This document shows, one piece after another, positions 26,192 to 35,571 of a stretch of DNA of 64,000 nucleotides. The stretch is taken from assembly GCF_000214415.1 (NCBI RefSeq), contig NC_015562.1:1-64000 (forward strand). The letters run 5' to 3'. Positions within the stretch are counted from its first letter, which is position 1, and the number at the start of each line of letters is the position of its first letter. The translations under genes were made by a program, and so were the position numbers. Origin of the DNA: Methanotorris igneus Kol 5 (GTDB taxonomy: Archaea > AGJL01 > Methanococci > Methanococcales > Methanococcaceae). Under the pieces are notes generated by a model, which had not been told where the DNA came from, searched no databases, and saw nothing but the letters and a program-made list of their open reading frames with translations.

Positions 26192-28060
26192 ATGAGGATG
26201 CTCCTAATACATTCTGATTACTTAGAGTTTGAGGCAAAACAAAAAACAAAAATTGCAGAAGAAACAGATGTTTTAAAAGGTAAGATGGAGGAGTGTTTAA
26301 CCGCATTTATTGCAGTTGAGAGAGATGATGAGGAGAATCCAGAAGGAGTTGTAAAAGGGGCGGTTGAGGAAATCGAAAAAGTTGCAGGGCAGTTAAAAGT
26401 TAATAATATTGTTGTTTATCCTTATGCCCATTTATCAAGTGACTTGTCGTCCCCAGAAGTTGCTAAGGAAGTGTTAAAAAGCATAGAAGAGGAATTAAAA
26501 AACAAAAATTATAATGTTTTGAGAGCACCATTTGGATGGTATAAGGCATTTAAAGTCAGTTGTAAAGGGCATCCATTAAGTGAGTTGTCAAGGAAAATTG
26601 TTGCTAAGGAGGAGAAAGAAGAAAAAGAAAAAACACCTTCAAAATTCTATCTCTTAAAACCAGATACAAATGAGATAATAGAGTTAAGTGAGGAAAATGT
26701 TGATGTTATTGAAGATGAGGAGTTAAAAGCATTAGCAAAGCATGAATTGGGAATTAAAGAAGAGAACAAGAACAAAGATGAGCCACCACATGTTAAATAC
26801 ATAAGAGAAAAAGAAATCTGCGATTATGAGCCAAGTTCAGATGCAGGACACTTCAGATGGTACCCAAAAGGAAAATTGATTAGAGATTTGTTGGCAGATT
26901 ATGTTTATAACTTAGTTGTAAACATGGGGGCAATGCCAGTAGAAACACCAGTTATGTATGATTTGGGTAATAAAGCAATTAGGGAACATGCTGACAAATT
27001 TGGAGAGAGGCAATACAGATTTAGACAAGGAAATAAGGAGTTAATGTTGAGATTTGCGGCATGCTTTGGGCAATTTATGATGAAAAAGGACATGTATATT
27101 TTGCCAAGGCATTTGCCAATAAAATTGTATGAACTCTCAACATACAGTTTCAGATATGAGCAAAGAGGAGAATTGGTTGGTTTAAAAAGGTTGAGAGCCT
27201 TTACAATGCCAGATATGCATACTGTTTGCTTAGATATGAAGCAGGCGATGGATGAGTTTGAGAGACAATTTTGGATGTGCTTAAAAACAGGAGATGACTT
27301 AAAAACACCATACTCAGTAATATTCAGATTCACAAAGGATTTCTTTGAGGAGAATAAAGACTGGTTCTTTAAGATTGCAAAAGAATACAAGGAAAAATAT
27401 GGCAAAGATGTTTTATTAGAACTCCTTCCAGGAAGAAAACACTATTGGGTTGGAAAGGTAGATATTGCTGTCATAGATAGCTTAGGAAGACCAATAGAAA
27501 ACCCAACAGTCCAAATTGATGTTGAAAGTGCAAAGAGGTTTGGTATAGTTGTCCATGATGGTAATGAGGAGAAATACCCAATAATCCTCCACTGCTCTCC
27601 AACTGGAAGTATTGAGAGGGTTTTATGCGGACTTTTAGAGAGAGCCTATCTAAACTCAGAAGAAGGGAAACCACCAATGTTGCCTGTTTGGTTGTCTCCA
27701 ATCCAAGTTAGAGTAATCCCTGTTGCAGAGAGGCACAATGAATATGCATTAAAAGTTGCTGAAAAGTTGAGAGAAAATAACATAAGGGCTGACTTTGACG
27801 ATAGGGAGGAGAGTGTTGGTAAAAAAATTAGGAATGCTGGAAAGGATTGGGTTCCTTATGTTGTGGTTGTTGGGGATGAGGAAGTTGAAAACAATATGTT
27901 AACTGTAACAATTAGAGAAGAATCCTCACTAAAGAAACCTGTAAAAGAGAAGATGACTGTTGATGAGTTAATTGAGAGGATTAAAAAAGAAACAGAAGGG
28001 TTCCCATACAGACCACTGCCGTTGCCAATAAGATGCTCAATGCAGCCAAAGTTCCATTAA
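26192..28060 (+). CDS. thrS: Threonine--tRNA ligase, archaeal type
   Basis: Class II aminoacyl-tRNA synthetase of 622 aa. The first 140 residues are the archaeal-specific editing domain related to D-Tyr-tRNA deacylase (MLLIHSDYLEFEAK...). The catalytic core has motif 2 in FRYEQRGELVGLKRLRAFTM and motif 3 in GSIERVLCGLLERA; the C-terminal anticodon-binding domain begins near PIQVRVIPVAERHNEY. The start is ATG 26192, with GAGGGAT upstream; ATG 26180 would add four residues not expected in the family. The upstream gap 25624-26179 holds nested MITEs and a solitary right terminus (GCAGACAACTATA, about 26111-26123). Confidence 0.95.
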   Translation: MRMLLIHSDYLEFEAKQKTKIAEETDVLKGKMEECLTAFIAVERDDEENPEGVVKGAVEEIEKVAGQLKVNNIVVYPYAHLSSDLSSPEVAKEVLKSIEEELKNKNYNVLRAPFGWYKAFKVSCKGHPLSELSRKIVAKEEKEEKEKTPSKFYLLKPDTNEIIELSEENVDVIEDEELKALAKHELGIKEENKNKDEPPHVKYIREKEICDYEPSSDAGHFRWYPKGKLIRDLLADYVYNLVVNMGAMPVETPVMYDLGNKAIREHADKFGERQYRFRQGNKELMLRFAACFGQFMMKKDMYILPRHLPIKLYELSTYSFRYEQRGELVGLKRLRAFTMPDMHTVCLDMKQAMDEFERQFWMCLKTGDDLKTPYSVIFRFTKDFFEENKDWFFKIAKEYKEKYGKDVLLELLPGRKHYWVGKVDIAVIDSLGRPIENPTVQIDVESAKRFGIVVHDGNEEKYPIILHCSPTGSIERVLCGLLERAYLNSEEGKPPMLPVWLSPIQVRVIPVAERHNEYALKVAEKLRENNIRADFDDREESVGKKIRNAGKDWVPYVVVVGDEEVENNMLTVTIREESSLKKPVKEKMTVDELIERIKKETEGFPYRPLPLPIRCSMQPKFH

Positions 28061-28262
28061 TCAAAAATAGCTTAATAGTTTATTGAAACTTTGACATAAT
28101 TTTAGCTCATCTATATATTCCGACTGGTAATTAGCTTTGAAAACTTCTCCCACCTACATTTAATATTTCAACACCAGAAAATCCTCATAAGAAGAAATCA
28201 TTTAAAAAACCCATTAGTTAAAAAATTCATGACGAACCTTAATTATTTTTTGGGGGCATACT

Positions 28263-28760
28263 ATGACAGACAGTAAGAAAAATGGTGAAGTATATTTGCA
28301 TGAATTGAACATATCTATGAATTTAACTGCAATTATAATATTATTTTTTTTAGTGTCGTATTATTTGGTATTATGTGGTTTAATCAGGGATTTTGAGTTA
28401 TTGTTTAGGGTTTGTATATACTTATTAAGTATGTTTGCATTAGGAACAGTTATTGGGTATACATATTCTGAAAAAATCATGAATTTAGAAAAGGAGATAC
28501 TAAAAGAAAATATAACTTCGCCGATACCGTCAGACACTAGTAAATTTCAAAAATTTTATATCTTTTCTATTGTTCCAACTATTATAATTTCATTTATGGC
28601 ATTATGGGTATTTCATAGCTATGTATCTATCCTTTCAATTAACACAATTCAGATAATTGTACTTGGTTGTGGATACGGGTTAATGTATTTATTTGGAAAT
28701 TTTTTAGGGTTGGTATTTAAAATTAAATTATTGTTGGCAAAACGTAAATATTATATTTAG
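28263..28760 (+). CDS. Uncharacterised membrane protein
   Basis: Protein of 165 aa with four hydrophobic segments at about 20-42, 48-68, 100-122 and 127-152, and no motif I recognise. The region LIRDFELLFRV...GTVIGYTYSEKIMNLE resembles the smaller protein at 29014 (LIRNVEILRV...GILIGYLTFKILKMNL), so the two are probable paralogues. The start has GGGGG upstream (TTTGGGGGCATACTATG). The upstream gap 28061-28262 shows no other feature. Function unknown. Confidence 0.6.
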   Translation: MTDSKKNGEVYLHELNISMNLTAIIILFFLVSYYLVLCGLIRDFELLFRVCIYLLSMFALGTVIGYTYSEKIMNLEKEILKENITSPIPSDTSKFQKFYIFSIVPTIIISFMALWVFHSYVSILSINTIQIIVLGCGYGLMYLFGNFLGLVFKIKLLLAKRKYYI

Positions 28761-28883
28761 TGATGGAAAAACATGTAATAAGATTTTACTATTATCTTCC
28801 TTTGATTTTCATCTAATATATAACAGTTTCGGAAGGCATCCTATAGAAATTTCAAATTTAAGTTATATGGCTATAGTGTCAAT

Positions 28884-28941
28884 ATATATAATTTTCTAAC
28901 ACATAGTTGGTCACCAGTAATCACAAATGCACCTTATAAAA
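28884..28941 (+). promoter_or_regulatory. Conserved promoter and 5' leader shared with fetB
   Basis: ATATATATAATTTTCTAACA followed by AGTTGGTCACCAGTAATCAC and AAATGCACCTTATAAAA. Nearly identical to the leader of fetB (23180-23236, minus strand) and in the same orientation relative to the gene it precedes. Confidence 0.5.
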
Positions 28942-29013
28942 CATAACAGTTTCAAACGGCAGCAGTTATTGTATAAATTACTTTTTCTGATATATTATTT
29001 TTAGGGGATTAAT

Positions 29014-29253
29014 ATGGAAAAATTGACAGAAAGCCAGATTAATGAGTTAAAATTGTCATTTCTTTTATCTACAGTAGTATGCAGTATTGTAATTAGCATA
29101 GATATATTAACCCTTATACATTTAATCCGTAATGTTGAAATATTAAGGGTTATCTTACATTCTTCAGGCATCGGGATTTTAATTGGGTATTTAACATTTA
29201 AGATTTTAAAAATGAATCTATTTGATTATAATAAAAATGAGTGTGGTGTATAA
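29014..29253 (+). CDS. Small membrane protein, paralogue of the 28263 gene product
   Basis: Protein of 79 aa with two hydrophobic segments at about 14-35 and 43-62. It aligns with the N-terminal half of the protein encoded at 28263-28760. The start has GGGGATTA upstream. The 5' leader at 28884-28941 is shared with fetB. The last codons (GAG TGT GGT GTA TAA) are the left end of a repeat element at 29237-29457, so the original C terminus may have been lost. Function unknown. Confidence 0.55.
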   Translation: MEKLTESQINELKLSFLLSTVVCSIVISIDILTLIHLIRNVEILRVILHSSGIGILIGYLTFKILKMNLFDYNKNECGV

Positions 29254-29457
29254 TTTATACATCTAAATTTATGTCCTAACATCTTTAATCCTTATTAATG
29301 GGTAACCATAGAGGTTTTTAGGTTGTAAATGGAGGTATTTATCTATCAAAGTTATAACTATCTTAACGACATCTATGGGCATTCACCATACGATTTTTAT
29401 CACTTTTTATATCCATTTTTGCCTCATTATATTTAAATTTTTTAATTATGCACCACC
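29237..29457. mobile_element. MITE-like element with GTGGTG termini
   Basis: Left terminus GTGTGGTGTATAATTTATAC, right terminus TTAATTATGCACCAC, 221 bp, imperfect inverted repeats of about 14 bp, no ORF. A fragment of the same family lies at 14648-14700. The left end supplies the stop codon of the small membrane protein gene. Confidence 0.6.
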
Positions 29458-29460
29458 TTC

Positions 29461-29572
29461 TAATACATGATATTAAAAAACTAAGAGGTACCGCTGAGCG
29501 CAGCGAGGCGGTGCATCCCATTTGGATGAAACCTTTTTTAAAGGTCTTTTAAAAGTTTCTTTTGGAATAATA
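29461..29572. repeat. Hairpin repeat (GAGCGCAGCGAGGC family)
   Basis: TAATACATGATATTAAA, then GAGGTACCGCTGAGCGCAGC with GAGGCGGTGCATCCC, then TTTGGATGAAACC and TTTTTTAAAGG palindromes. Same block order as 9041-9215. Confidence 0.7.
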
Positions 29573-29602
29573 ATAGCTTATATGTTTGACGGGAAACGGT
29601 TT

Positions 29603-31579
29603 TTAATTACTCCTAAATCTTTCCATAAACTTTGGGATGAATTTAACTGCCTCATTTAAAGTCATTAATTCATAATTATCCTTTAAATAACCCCTCTCTT
29701 TCATAACTCTCCCAGCCCAATCCCCAAATCTCTTATCTTGTATAACAACAACGCCATAATCAGTTTCTGTCCTTATCAACCTTCCTATCATTTGAATAAC
29801 TGTTCTTGCCATTATGTGGAAAGAAGTCATTAAAAAACCCTTCCAACGTGCATCTTTAACCCCTCTTTTCCTAAACTGCTCTTCTATCATTTTTTGCTCT
29901 TTTTTTATTAATGGAGTTGGTACTGGAAATGGAAGAGAGTCAATGATAACACTCGTCAATGCTTCTCCTGGAATATCAACACCCTCAGCAAACCTCCCAG
30001 TTGCGAGCAGAATTCCCCCATTCTCCTCAAACTTTTCTTTTAATTTCTTTGCCTCCTTTCCGTCCATATTTGGCTCATAACAGTAGATGTTTTTGTTGTT
30101 TATGTTTATTTGGTCTATATTGTTTAGGAGATATTCATAAGCACTACTCAAATCTTCAAAGCTTTTAAATAAAACGAGAGTGTTGCTGTTGCACGCTTCT
30201 ATAATTTTTAGCAAATTTTCATTTGCCTTTTCTCTCTTTTTACTACTTTCCTCCCATTTCATATCTTCTCCATCTTTTAGGGCTATAATTTTCCTCCTAT
30301 CTTTTGGGAATGGAGAAGTTAATATTAGCGTTTCAGCGTCTCGAACCCCTGTTTTTAATGCATGAATCTTTAAATTTCCCAATGTCGCAGAGCAGTGTAT
30401 AACCACCGCATTTCCATACAGTCTCCTTAAATAGGATGAGACAACAATAGGCTCGCATAAAATAGATCCATTATTTTTGTAAACAACAAAATTTTCGTTT
30501 ATACTTTTTAAATTCTCCAAATTATCCAAAAATTCCATTAAATGCATCTCACTTATTCTTTTTTCATTAACAAACTGCAATTCCAATGGAATTAATGCAT
30601 TGTTATCCACTTTGAACTTTAAATCCTTCTTATCCAACTCGACGTTCTCTTCCAATGTATCAATTTTCTCTTTTATGTTTTTTATTTGATAATAACCATC
30701 TAACAAAGTTCCTAAGATTGCAACATCCTCTTTATATCTCCACGATGTAATTCTTCCCAATGTGTGATCAAATATGAGCGAATTTTTGCATTCTTTAATA
30801 TCCGCATGCCTCTCAACATAATCCTCAACAATTTCCCAAAACTTCTCATCATCTGCCCTCTCCAAATGCTTAATTAATCTATAGGGGGCATAGTGATAAA
30901 CCATAAACCTAAGCCGATTCAATGCCACATCTGGATTTATGGTTATAGTGGCAGCGTTTCTTATGCTTCCCTCCAATTTATGGGCTTCATCACAAATTAT
31001 GATGTCTGTTTCCCTCTTTTTGTCAATATCTTCCTTTGCATAATAATAAATGCTATTATTCATAACCACTATATCCGCAAATATGCTCTCAATTTTTGCC
31101 CTTTGGTAATCGCAAGTGCAGAATGGACAATAGTATTTTACTCCATCTAACTCCAATGCAATCTTTTTTGTTCCACAATAACAGATAGGCTTTTTGTTTG
31201 GTCTATATTTGCATCTTTTGTTTAGTTGACAATACAACCTATTTGCTTTATCATTTTTTGATTTGCAAAAGAAATTCCCCTTTCCCATCATATAAGATAC
31301 TTTTAAATTGTGTTTTAAAGAATTTAAATCATCTAATATTCTCTCCTGTTGGTCAATGGTCTCTGTTAAAATCATAACCCTTTTTCCCTTTTCTGCAAAA
31401 TATAATGCAGGGATTAAATAGGATAGTGTCTTTCCCACTCCTGTTGGAGCTTCAACAATCAAATTTTTTCTTTTTGTTATACAATCAAATATTTTCTCCA
31501 TCATCCTTATTTGTTGTGGCCTTATTTTTGGATATGGAAATTTCTCCTTAACAAACTCCCTAAATTCATAAATATCCAT
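29603..31579 (-). CDS. DinG/XPD-like superfamily 2 DNA helicase
   Basis: Helicase of 658 aa. Walker A is EAPTGVGKTLSYL near residue 40-52 and the DEAH box is IIICDEAHKLEGS near 198. Between them are cysteines of the Fe-S cluster domain (CKSKNDKANRLYC, CYCG, CPFCTC), more than the usual four, so part of the region may bind zinc as well. Motif VI is QMIGRLIRTETDYGVVVI near the C terminus. XPD/DinG helicases unwind DNA 5' to 3' in repair. The start has GGTGAG 3 nt upstream. Monocistronic. Confidence 0.88.
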   Translation of the reverse strand: MDIYEFREFVKEKFPYPKIRPQQIRMMEKIFDCITKRKNLIVEAPTGVGKTLSYLIPALYFAEKGKRVMILTETIDQQERILDDLNSLKHNLKVSYMMGKGNFFCKSKNDKANRLYCQLNKRCKYRPNKKPICYCGTKKIALELDGVKYYCPFCTCDYQRAKIESIFADIVVMNNSIYYYAKEDIDKKRETDIIICDEAHKLEGSIRNAATITINPDVALNRLRFMVYHYAPYRLIKHLERADDEKFWEIVEDYVERHADIKECKNSLIFDHTLGRITSWRYKEDVAILGTLLDGYYQIKNIKEKIDTLEENVELDKKDLKFKVDNNALIPLELQFVNEKRISEMHLMEFLDNLENLKSINENFVVYKNNGSILCEPIVVSSYLRRLYGNAVVIHCSATLGNLKIHALKTGVRDAETLILTSPFPKDRRKIIALKDGEDMKWEESSKKREKANENLLKIIEACNSNTLVLFKSFEDLSSAYEYLLNNIDQININNKNIYCYEPNMDGKEAKKLKEKFEENGGILLATGRFAEGVDIPGEALTSVIIDSLPFPVPTPLIKKEQKMIEEQFRKRGVKDARWKGFLMTSFHIMARTVIQMIGRLIRTETDYGVVVIQDKRFGDWAGRVMKERGYLKDNYELMTLNEAVKFIPKFMERFRSN

Positions 31580-31677
31580 AAACTCACCTTAGTTCATCCT
31601 TCAAAAATAAAAGAAAATAAATGAAAATTAAAAAAATTAAATTAAATTTTAAAAAATTCAAAAATAAATTGGGCATT

Positions 31678-32514
31678 TTATATTGTATAATGAGAATTTG
31701 GGTTTAATAACAATTCTTTATCAATAATAGCCTCTCCTTTAAATACATTTTTGTATCTACTAATCCTTTCCCCAATTTCTAAAAGTTTATCTATTTCCTT
31801 TTTAAATGGAAACTTTCTAAAATGTTCCCTCTTATTTAACTCCCCCATAAATCTTATTATTTCTTCTTCATTTTCTTTTCTAATATCTTCTTCCAATTTA
31901 CTCAAATTATCTTTTATCTTATTTATTCTCTCTGAAACATCATAATTTATGAGTTCTTTACACTTTTCAGCAACTTCATTCAAATTTTTGCTTTTGAATA
32001 TATTTCTTCCGAATTCCTCCCTTTCTTCCCAACTAACCCTCCAATTATCATCAATCTTTGTTTTTGAACTATGTTCCATTGCTTCAAAAATAATATCATC
32101 CAATTCATCCAAATAAAGTTCTTCACAATACTCCATCGCCTTTTTTATCATTCTTTTATCACATTTTCCTTTTTTTATTCCTTTGCAGTAGTGCTTTATT
32201 ATTAGCAACAAATCTCCATTCCACTTTACCATGAAACTAAATGGAAAGATTTTGCACATTAGTGGTTTATATTCGTAACCTTTCTCCAAATGAATCTTAC
32301 ATAAATTGTTGTGCAACAAAACACATCCTTCTCCCCCAACCTTCAACCTTTTCTTAAATTTCCCCCTCTCACAATCTTCTATAGCGTAATTATAATCCTT
32401 CAACTTCAAAACATCAAAATAATCCAAGTATATCCTCCAATCTTTACATGAGCAACAGTAAGCGCAATTTATACATTCATATGTTATACCATCAAAGGTT
32501 ATTTCCCACTCCAT
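31678..32514 (-). CDS. YkgJ-type cysteine-cluster protein
   Basis: Protein of 278 aa. The N-terminal 110 residues carry the CxxCxxCC-like cluster of the YkgJ family (CINCAYCCSC, residues 14-23), followed by GCVLLHNNLCKIHL and PLMCKIFPFSF. This pattern is thought to chelate zinc or iron-sulfur. The C-terminal 120 residues are charged and mostly helical, with no match I recognise. The start has GTGAG 4 nt upstream. A MITE begins 16 nt upstream of the start codon, so its right-hand part may carry the promoter. Function unknown. Confidence 0.7.
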   Translation of the reverse strand: MEWEITFDGITYECINCAYCCSCKDWRIYLDYFDVLKLKDYNYAIEDCERGKFKKRLKVGGEGCVLLHNNLCKIHLEKGYEYKPLMCKIFPFSFMVKWNGDLLLIIKHYCKGIKKGKCDKRMIKKAMEYCEELYLDELDDIIFEAMEHSSKTKIDDNWRVSWEEREEFGRNIFKSKNLNEVAEKCKELINYDVSERINKIKDNLSKLEEDIRKENEEEIIRFMGELNKREHFRKFPFKKEIDKLLEIGERISRYKNVFKGEAIIDKELLLNPNSHYTI

Positions 32515-32529
32515 TGTCTCACATCAAAA

Positions 32530-32730
32530 TATAGTTGTATGGCAAAACCAGGGTTTTGCCATTAATTTTTAATCAATGAAAGAAATTTACCAACAGTATA
32601 TTCCAAATTATACGGCAAAACCTAAAGGTTTTGCCAAAAGATATACGGCAAAATCCCTTGGATTTTGCCAAAAGACATACGGCAAAACTTTCAGTTTTGC
32701 CAAAAAACCCTTCTAACGCACACGACTATA
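32530..32730. mobile_element. TATAGT-family MITE with four GGCAAAA hairpins in tandem
   Basis: Left terminus TATAGTTGTATGG, right terminus TAACGCACACGACTATA, 201 bp. Four successive hairpins with different loops: GGCAAAACCAGGGTTTTGCC, GGCAAAACCTAAAGGTTTTGCC-type, GGCAAAATCC...GGATTTTGCC and GGCAAAACTTTCAGTTTTGCC. The last 90 nt are identical to 60677-60767. Confidence 0.8.
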
Positions 32731-32767
32731 AACTTTATGGTGTAATGCAATTTTTAAAACTTATTTC

Positions 32768-33379
32768 TTATTTTTCAGCACGTATAACAACAAAACTTCC
32801 AGTATCATTTTTATCTAATTTTACAGGATTGTATATGATATTTTTAAATTCCAATTCTTTTAACCAATTTAAAACTTCATTTAAAGAATAGAATTTTGCA
32901 TTTTTGTAGAATTTACTTTTTTCTTTTTTAGATTCGTAAAATATCCCCAATGGGCTATTTTTATCAATCATTCCAATAATTACTACTCCATTAGGTTTTA
33001 AAATTCTTTTTATCTCATTAAGTCCCTTAATTGGATCATTTAAGAAGCATAATGTTGTAGTCATTAATACATAGTCAAAGGATCCATCATCAAAAGGAAT
33101 ATTTTCAGCAATACCTTCATATACTTCAATTCCCCTTCTTTTTGCAATCTCAGCCATAGATTTTGATGGTTCTAATCCATACTTAATGCCCAAGGGTTTT
33201 GCAAATCTTCCAGTACCCACCCCAATTTCTAAACCTTTCTTTTTTTCTTTAGGTTTTGGAATAAATTTTTCAATGGCCTCAAGTTCCAATTTATATATTT
33301 CTTCATTCTCATCATACCATTTATCATAGTCCTCTGCATATTTATCGAATGGATTATGATTATTTTTCATATTTTTCAC
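32768..33379 (-). CDS. Class I SAM-dependent methyltransferase
   Basis: Methyltransferase of 203 aa (Methyltransf_11 type). Motif I is GLEIGVGTGRFAKPLG near residue 50-65, with the acidic strand YGLEPSKSMAE and the motif II/III regions IPFDDGSFDYVLMTTTLCFL and EIKRILKPNGVVIIG. The N-terminal FDKYAEDYDKWYDEN pattern is common in UbiE/menaquinone-like and small-molecule methyltransferases. The substrate is unknown. The start ATG has GGTGAA 4 nt upstream. Monocistronic. A solitary MITE left end (TATAGTCGTGTGC, 33420-33432) lies upstream. Confidence 0.8.
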   Translation of the reverse strand: MKNMKNNHNPFDKYAEDYDKWYDENEEIYKLELEAIEKFIPKPKEKKKGLEIGVGTGRFAKPLGIKYGLEPSKSMAEIAKRRGIEVYEGIAENIPFDDGSFDYVLMTTTLCFLNDPIKGLNEIKRILKPNGVVIIGMIDKNSPLGIFYESKKEKSKFYKNAKFYSLNEVLNWLKELEFKNIIYNPVKLDKNDTGSFVVIRAEK

Positions 33380-33607
33380 CTAAAAAATATATACTTTATT
33401 CAAACTAAAAATTAACAATTATAGTCGTGTGCATAATAGGACAATGGCAAAATCCAAAGGATTTTGCCGTAAAATTTCTACTTAAACAACAATCCTACAA
33501 ATTTATAGATAGATAGTAAGTAATTTTTAAAGTTATTGTGTATTAATTTTTAAATAATACTCACTCTTAAAATTTAGATACTATTCAAAACCATATATAG
33601 GGAAATT

Positions 33608-35182
33608 ATGAAGATCTTAATAATAACTGGAAAAATGGCGGAAAAAAAGGTAAAGGAGTTTGTAAGAAAATACGATTTCATAGATGTCCATGTAGCAGAT
33701 ATTTCAATTGCAGCATTTTTAACACCAAATTTAATTATAAAAGAAATAAAAAAGATAGAGAAGGAAAAAAACATCAAATTAAAAGACGTGTATGATTTTG
33801 TTTTGGTTACTGGGTTAATAAGACATGATTTAAAAAAAGTAGAGGAAGAAACAGGAATAAAATGTTTCAAATCTACAAGAGAGGCCTCTGATATTCCAAT
33901 TTTAATAGAAAACTTAAATAACATAAAATTATCAACAATAGAATATGCTGACAATCAATTAATGGAATTTATAAGGAAAAATGCTGAAAAGGAAATTGAA
34001 GAAGTGGAAAAAATGCCTTTAAAACCTCCAAACATAAAAATTGGTAATTTGAAGGTTGGTGATGACTACCCAATGCGAGTTTTAGGGGAAATTGTCCACG
34101 CTCCATGGTTGAGTGATAAAGAATTAGAGAAAAAAATCATCTATTATGTTGAAAGCGGAGCAGATATGATTGATTTAGGGATGATCAGTAATGAGAATCA
34201 TGTAGATGATTTAAAGAGGATCGTAAAAATAGCGAGGGATGTAACCGACAAACCAATAAGCGTTGATACATTAAACACAAAAGAATTAATTGAAGCAATA
34301 AAATTGGATGTAGATATGGTTTTAAGTGTTGATGGAGGAAATATTGATGAACTCTTACCTTATTTAAAAGATAGTGACACAGCGGCAGTGGTTTTACCAA
34401 CAAATTACAGAATAAATTACGTTCCAGAAACCATTGATGATAAAGTTAAATCCTTAGAAAAAAATATTGTGAAGCTTATGGAGCATGATATAAAAGTTGT
34501 TGCAGACCCTATTTTGGAGCCAATAAATAACAGTGGTTGTAACTTCACAGAAAGCGTTATTGCATGTAGAGAATTTAAGAAAAAGCATAAAATCCCATTA
34601 TTCTTTGGAGTGGGAAATGTTTCAGAGTTGTTTGATGTAGATAGCCATGGAGTTAATGCCACACTTGCAGCAATAGGTAGTGAGATAGGAGCAAATATTC
34701 TCTTCACTCCCGAGGCAAGTTCAAAGTGCAAATTTTCAATAAAAGAACTAAAAATTGCATCGAAAATGATGTTTTTAGCTAAGAAAAGAAATTCTCTTCC
34801 AAAAGATTTAGGTTTTAATTTAATAAATTATAAGGACAAGAGGTTCGAAGAAACTACAACCTTTAAGGATTTAAATGTTCCAGTTATATATGCAAAGGAA
34901 GATGAAAAGCAAATTTTGGATGAGGGAAGTTTTAAGATAGAACTTGATAGGGAGAAAAAGGAAATTGTTGCAATTTACTTCAAAAAAAGAGAACCTAAAT
35001 TAATTATTAGAGGAAAGACCCCAAAAGAGATTTATGAAACTGCAATAAGGCTGAATTTAATAAAAAAGTTAGACCATGCTGCATATTTTGGGAGAGAATT
35101 AGCAAAGGCGGAAATTGCACTAAAAATAGGTAAAAAATACAATCAAGATTTTGATGTGTTTTATAATGAATTTTTCAATTGA
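33608..35182 (+). CDS. Dihydropteroate synthase-related protein
   Basis: Protein of 524 aa with a TIM-barrel pterin-binding domain in the middle (about 150-390: GADMIDLGMIS, KPISVDTLNTKEL, DMVLSVDGGN, DPILEP). It has a long N-terminal extension beginning MKILIITGKMAEKKVKEF and a C-terminal region. This layout matches the archaeal 'DHPS-related' family, not classical FolP, which is half the length. A role in tetrahydromethanopterin or another pterin pathway has been suggested from distribution, but I cannot confirm it. The start has AGGGAAATT upstream. Monocistronic. Confidence 0.75.
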   Translation: MKILIITGKMAEKKVKEFVRKYDFIDVHVADISIAAFLTPNLIIKEIKKIEKEKNIKLKDVYDFVLVTGLIRHDLKKVEEETGIKCFKSTREASDIPILIENLNNIKLSTIEYADNQLMEFIRKNAEKEIEEVEKMPLKPPNIKIGNLKVGDDYPMRVLGEIVHAPWLSDKELEKKIIYYVESGADMIDLGMISNENHVDDLKRIVKIARDVTDKPISVDTLNTKELIEAIKLDVDMVLSVDGGNIDELLPYLKDSDTAAVVLPTNYRINYVPETIDDKVKSLEKNIVKLMEHDIKVVADPILEPINNSGCNFTESVIACREFKKKHKIPLFFGVGNVSELFDVDSHGVNATLAAIGSEIGANILFTPEASSKCKFSIKELKIASKMMFLAKKRNSLPKDLGFNLINYKDKRFEETTTFKDLNVPVIYAKEDEKQILDEGSFKIELDREKKEIVAIYFKKREPKLIIRGKTPKEIYETAIRLNLIKKLDHAAYFGRELAKAEIALKIGKKYNQDFDVFYNEFFN

Positions 35183-35571
35183 ATATAAAACGCAACCTTA
35201 GAAACAAATAGCAAAGAATATATAGGGACTAACGACTATTATATTTAGTATTTTTGAAAATAAAATATGAGAGGTAGATACTTCTTGCATATACAAATCT
35301 ACAAATGAAGGATTAAACGGACAATACGAAATAACATCATATATGTAGTTAATTAAAAATCTTCAATGAGATTGGAATTATCACTTTAAGATTTTACGCT
35401 AAATTGTTACTCTTTAAAAAAATTGTTGGTGGTTAAGTAACTGATATAAATTCAACAAATAACTGTATATTTGCTCTTTTTTGGAATCATTGTTAACATA
35501 GCAATTCCCAACTAAACAATTTTTGCATACTTTTACTGTACTATTTTAGAAATACGGTGAGAGGGGATAAC
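35183..35571. other. Gene-free stretch upstream of mdh
   Basis: AT-rich with no gene. A very degenerate pair TATAGGGACTAACG (35220) and CAACAAATAACTGTATA (35453-35469) could be an old TATAGT-family element, but the similarity is weak. Confidence 0.25.

Noticed and set aside
35220-35469. Possible old TATAGT-family element upstream of mdh
   Set aside because: Only a loose resemblance at both ends; too weak to call an element.
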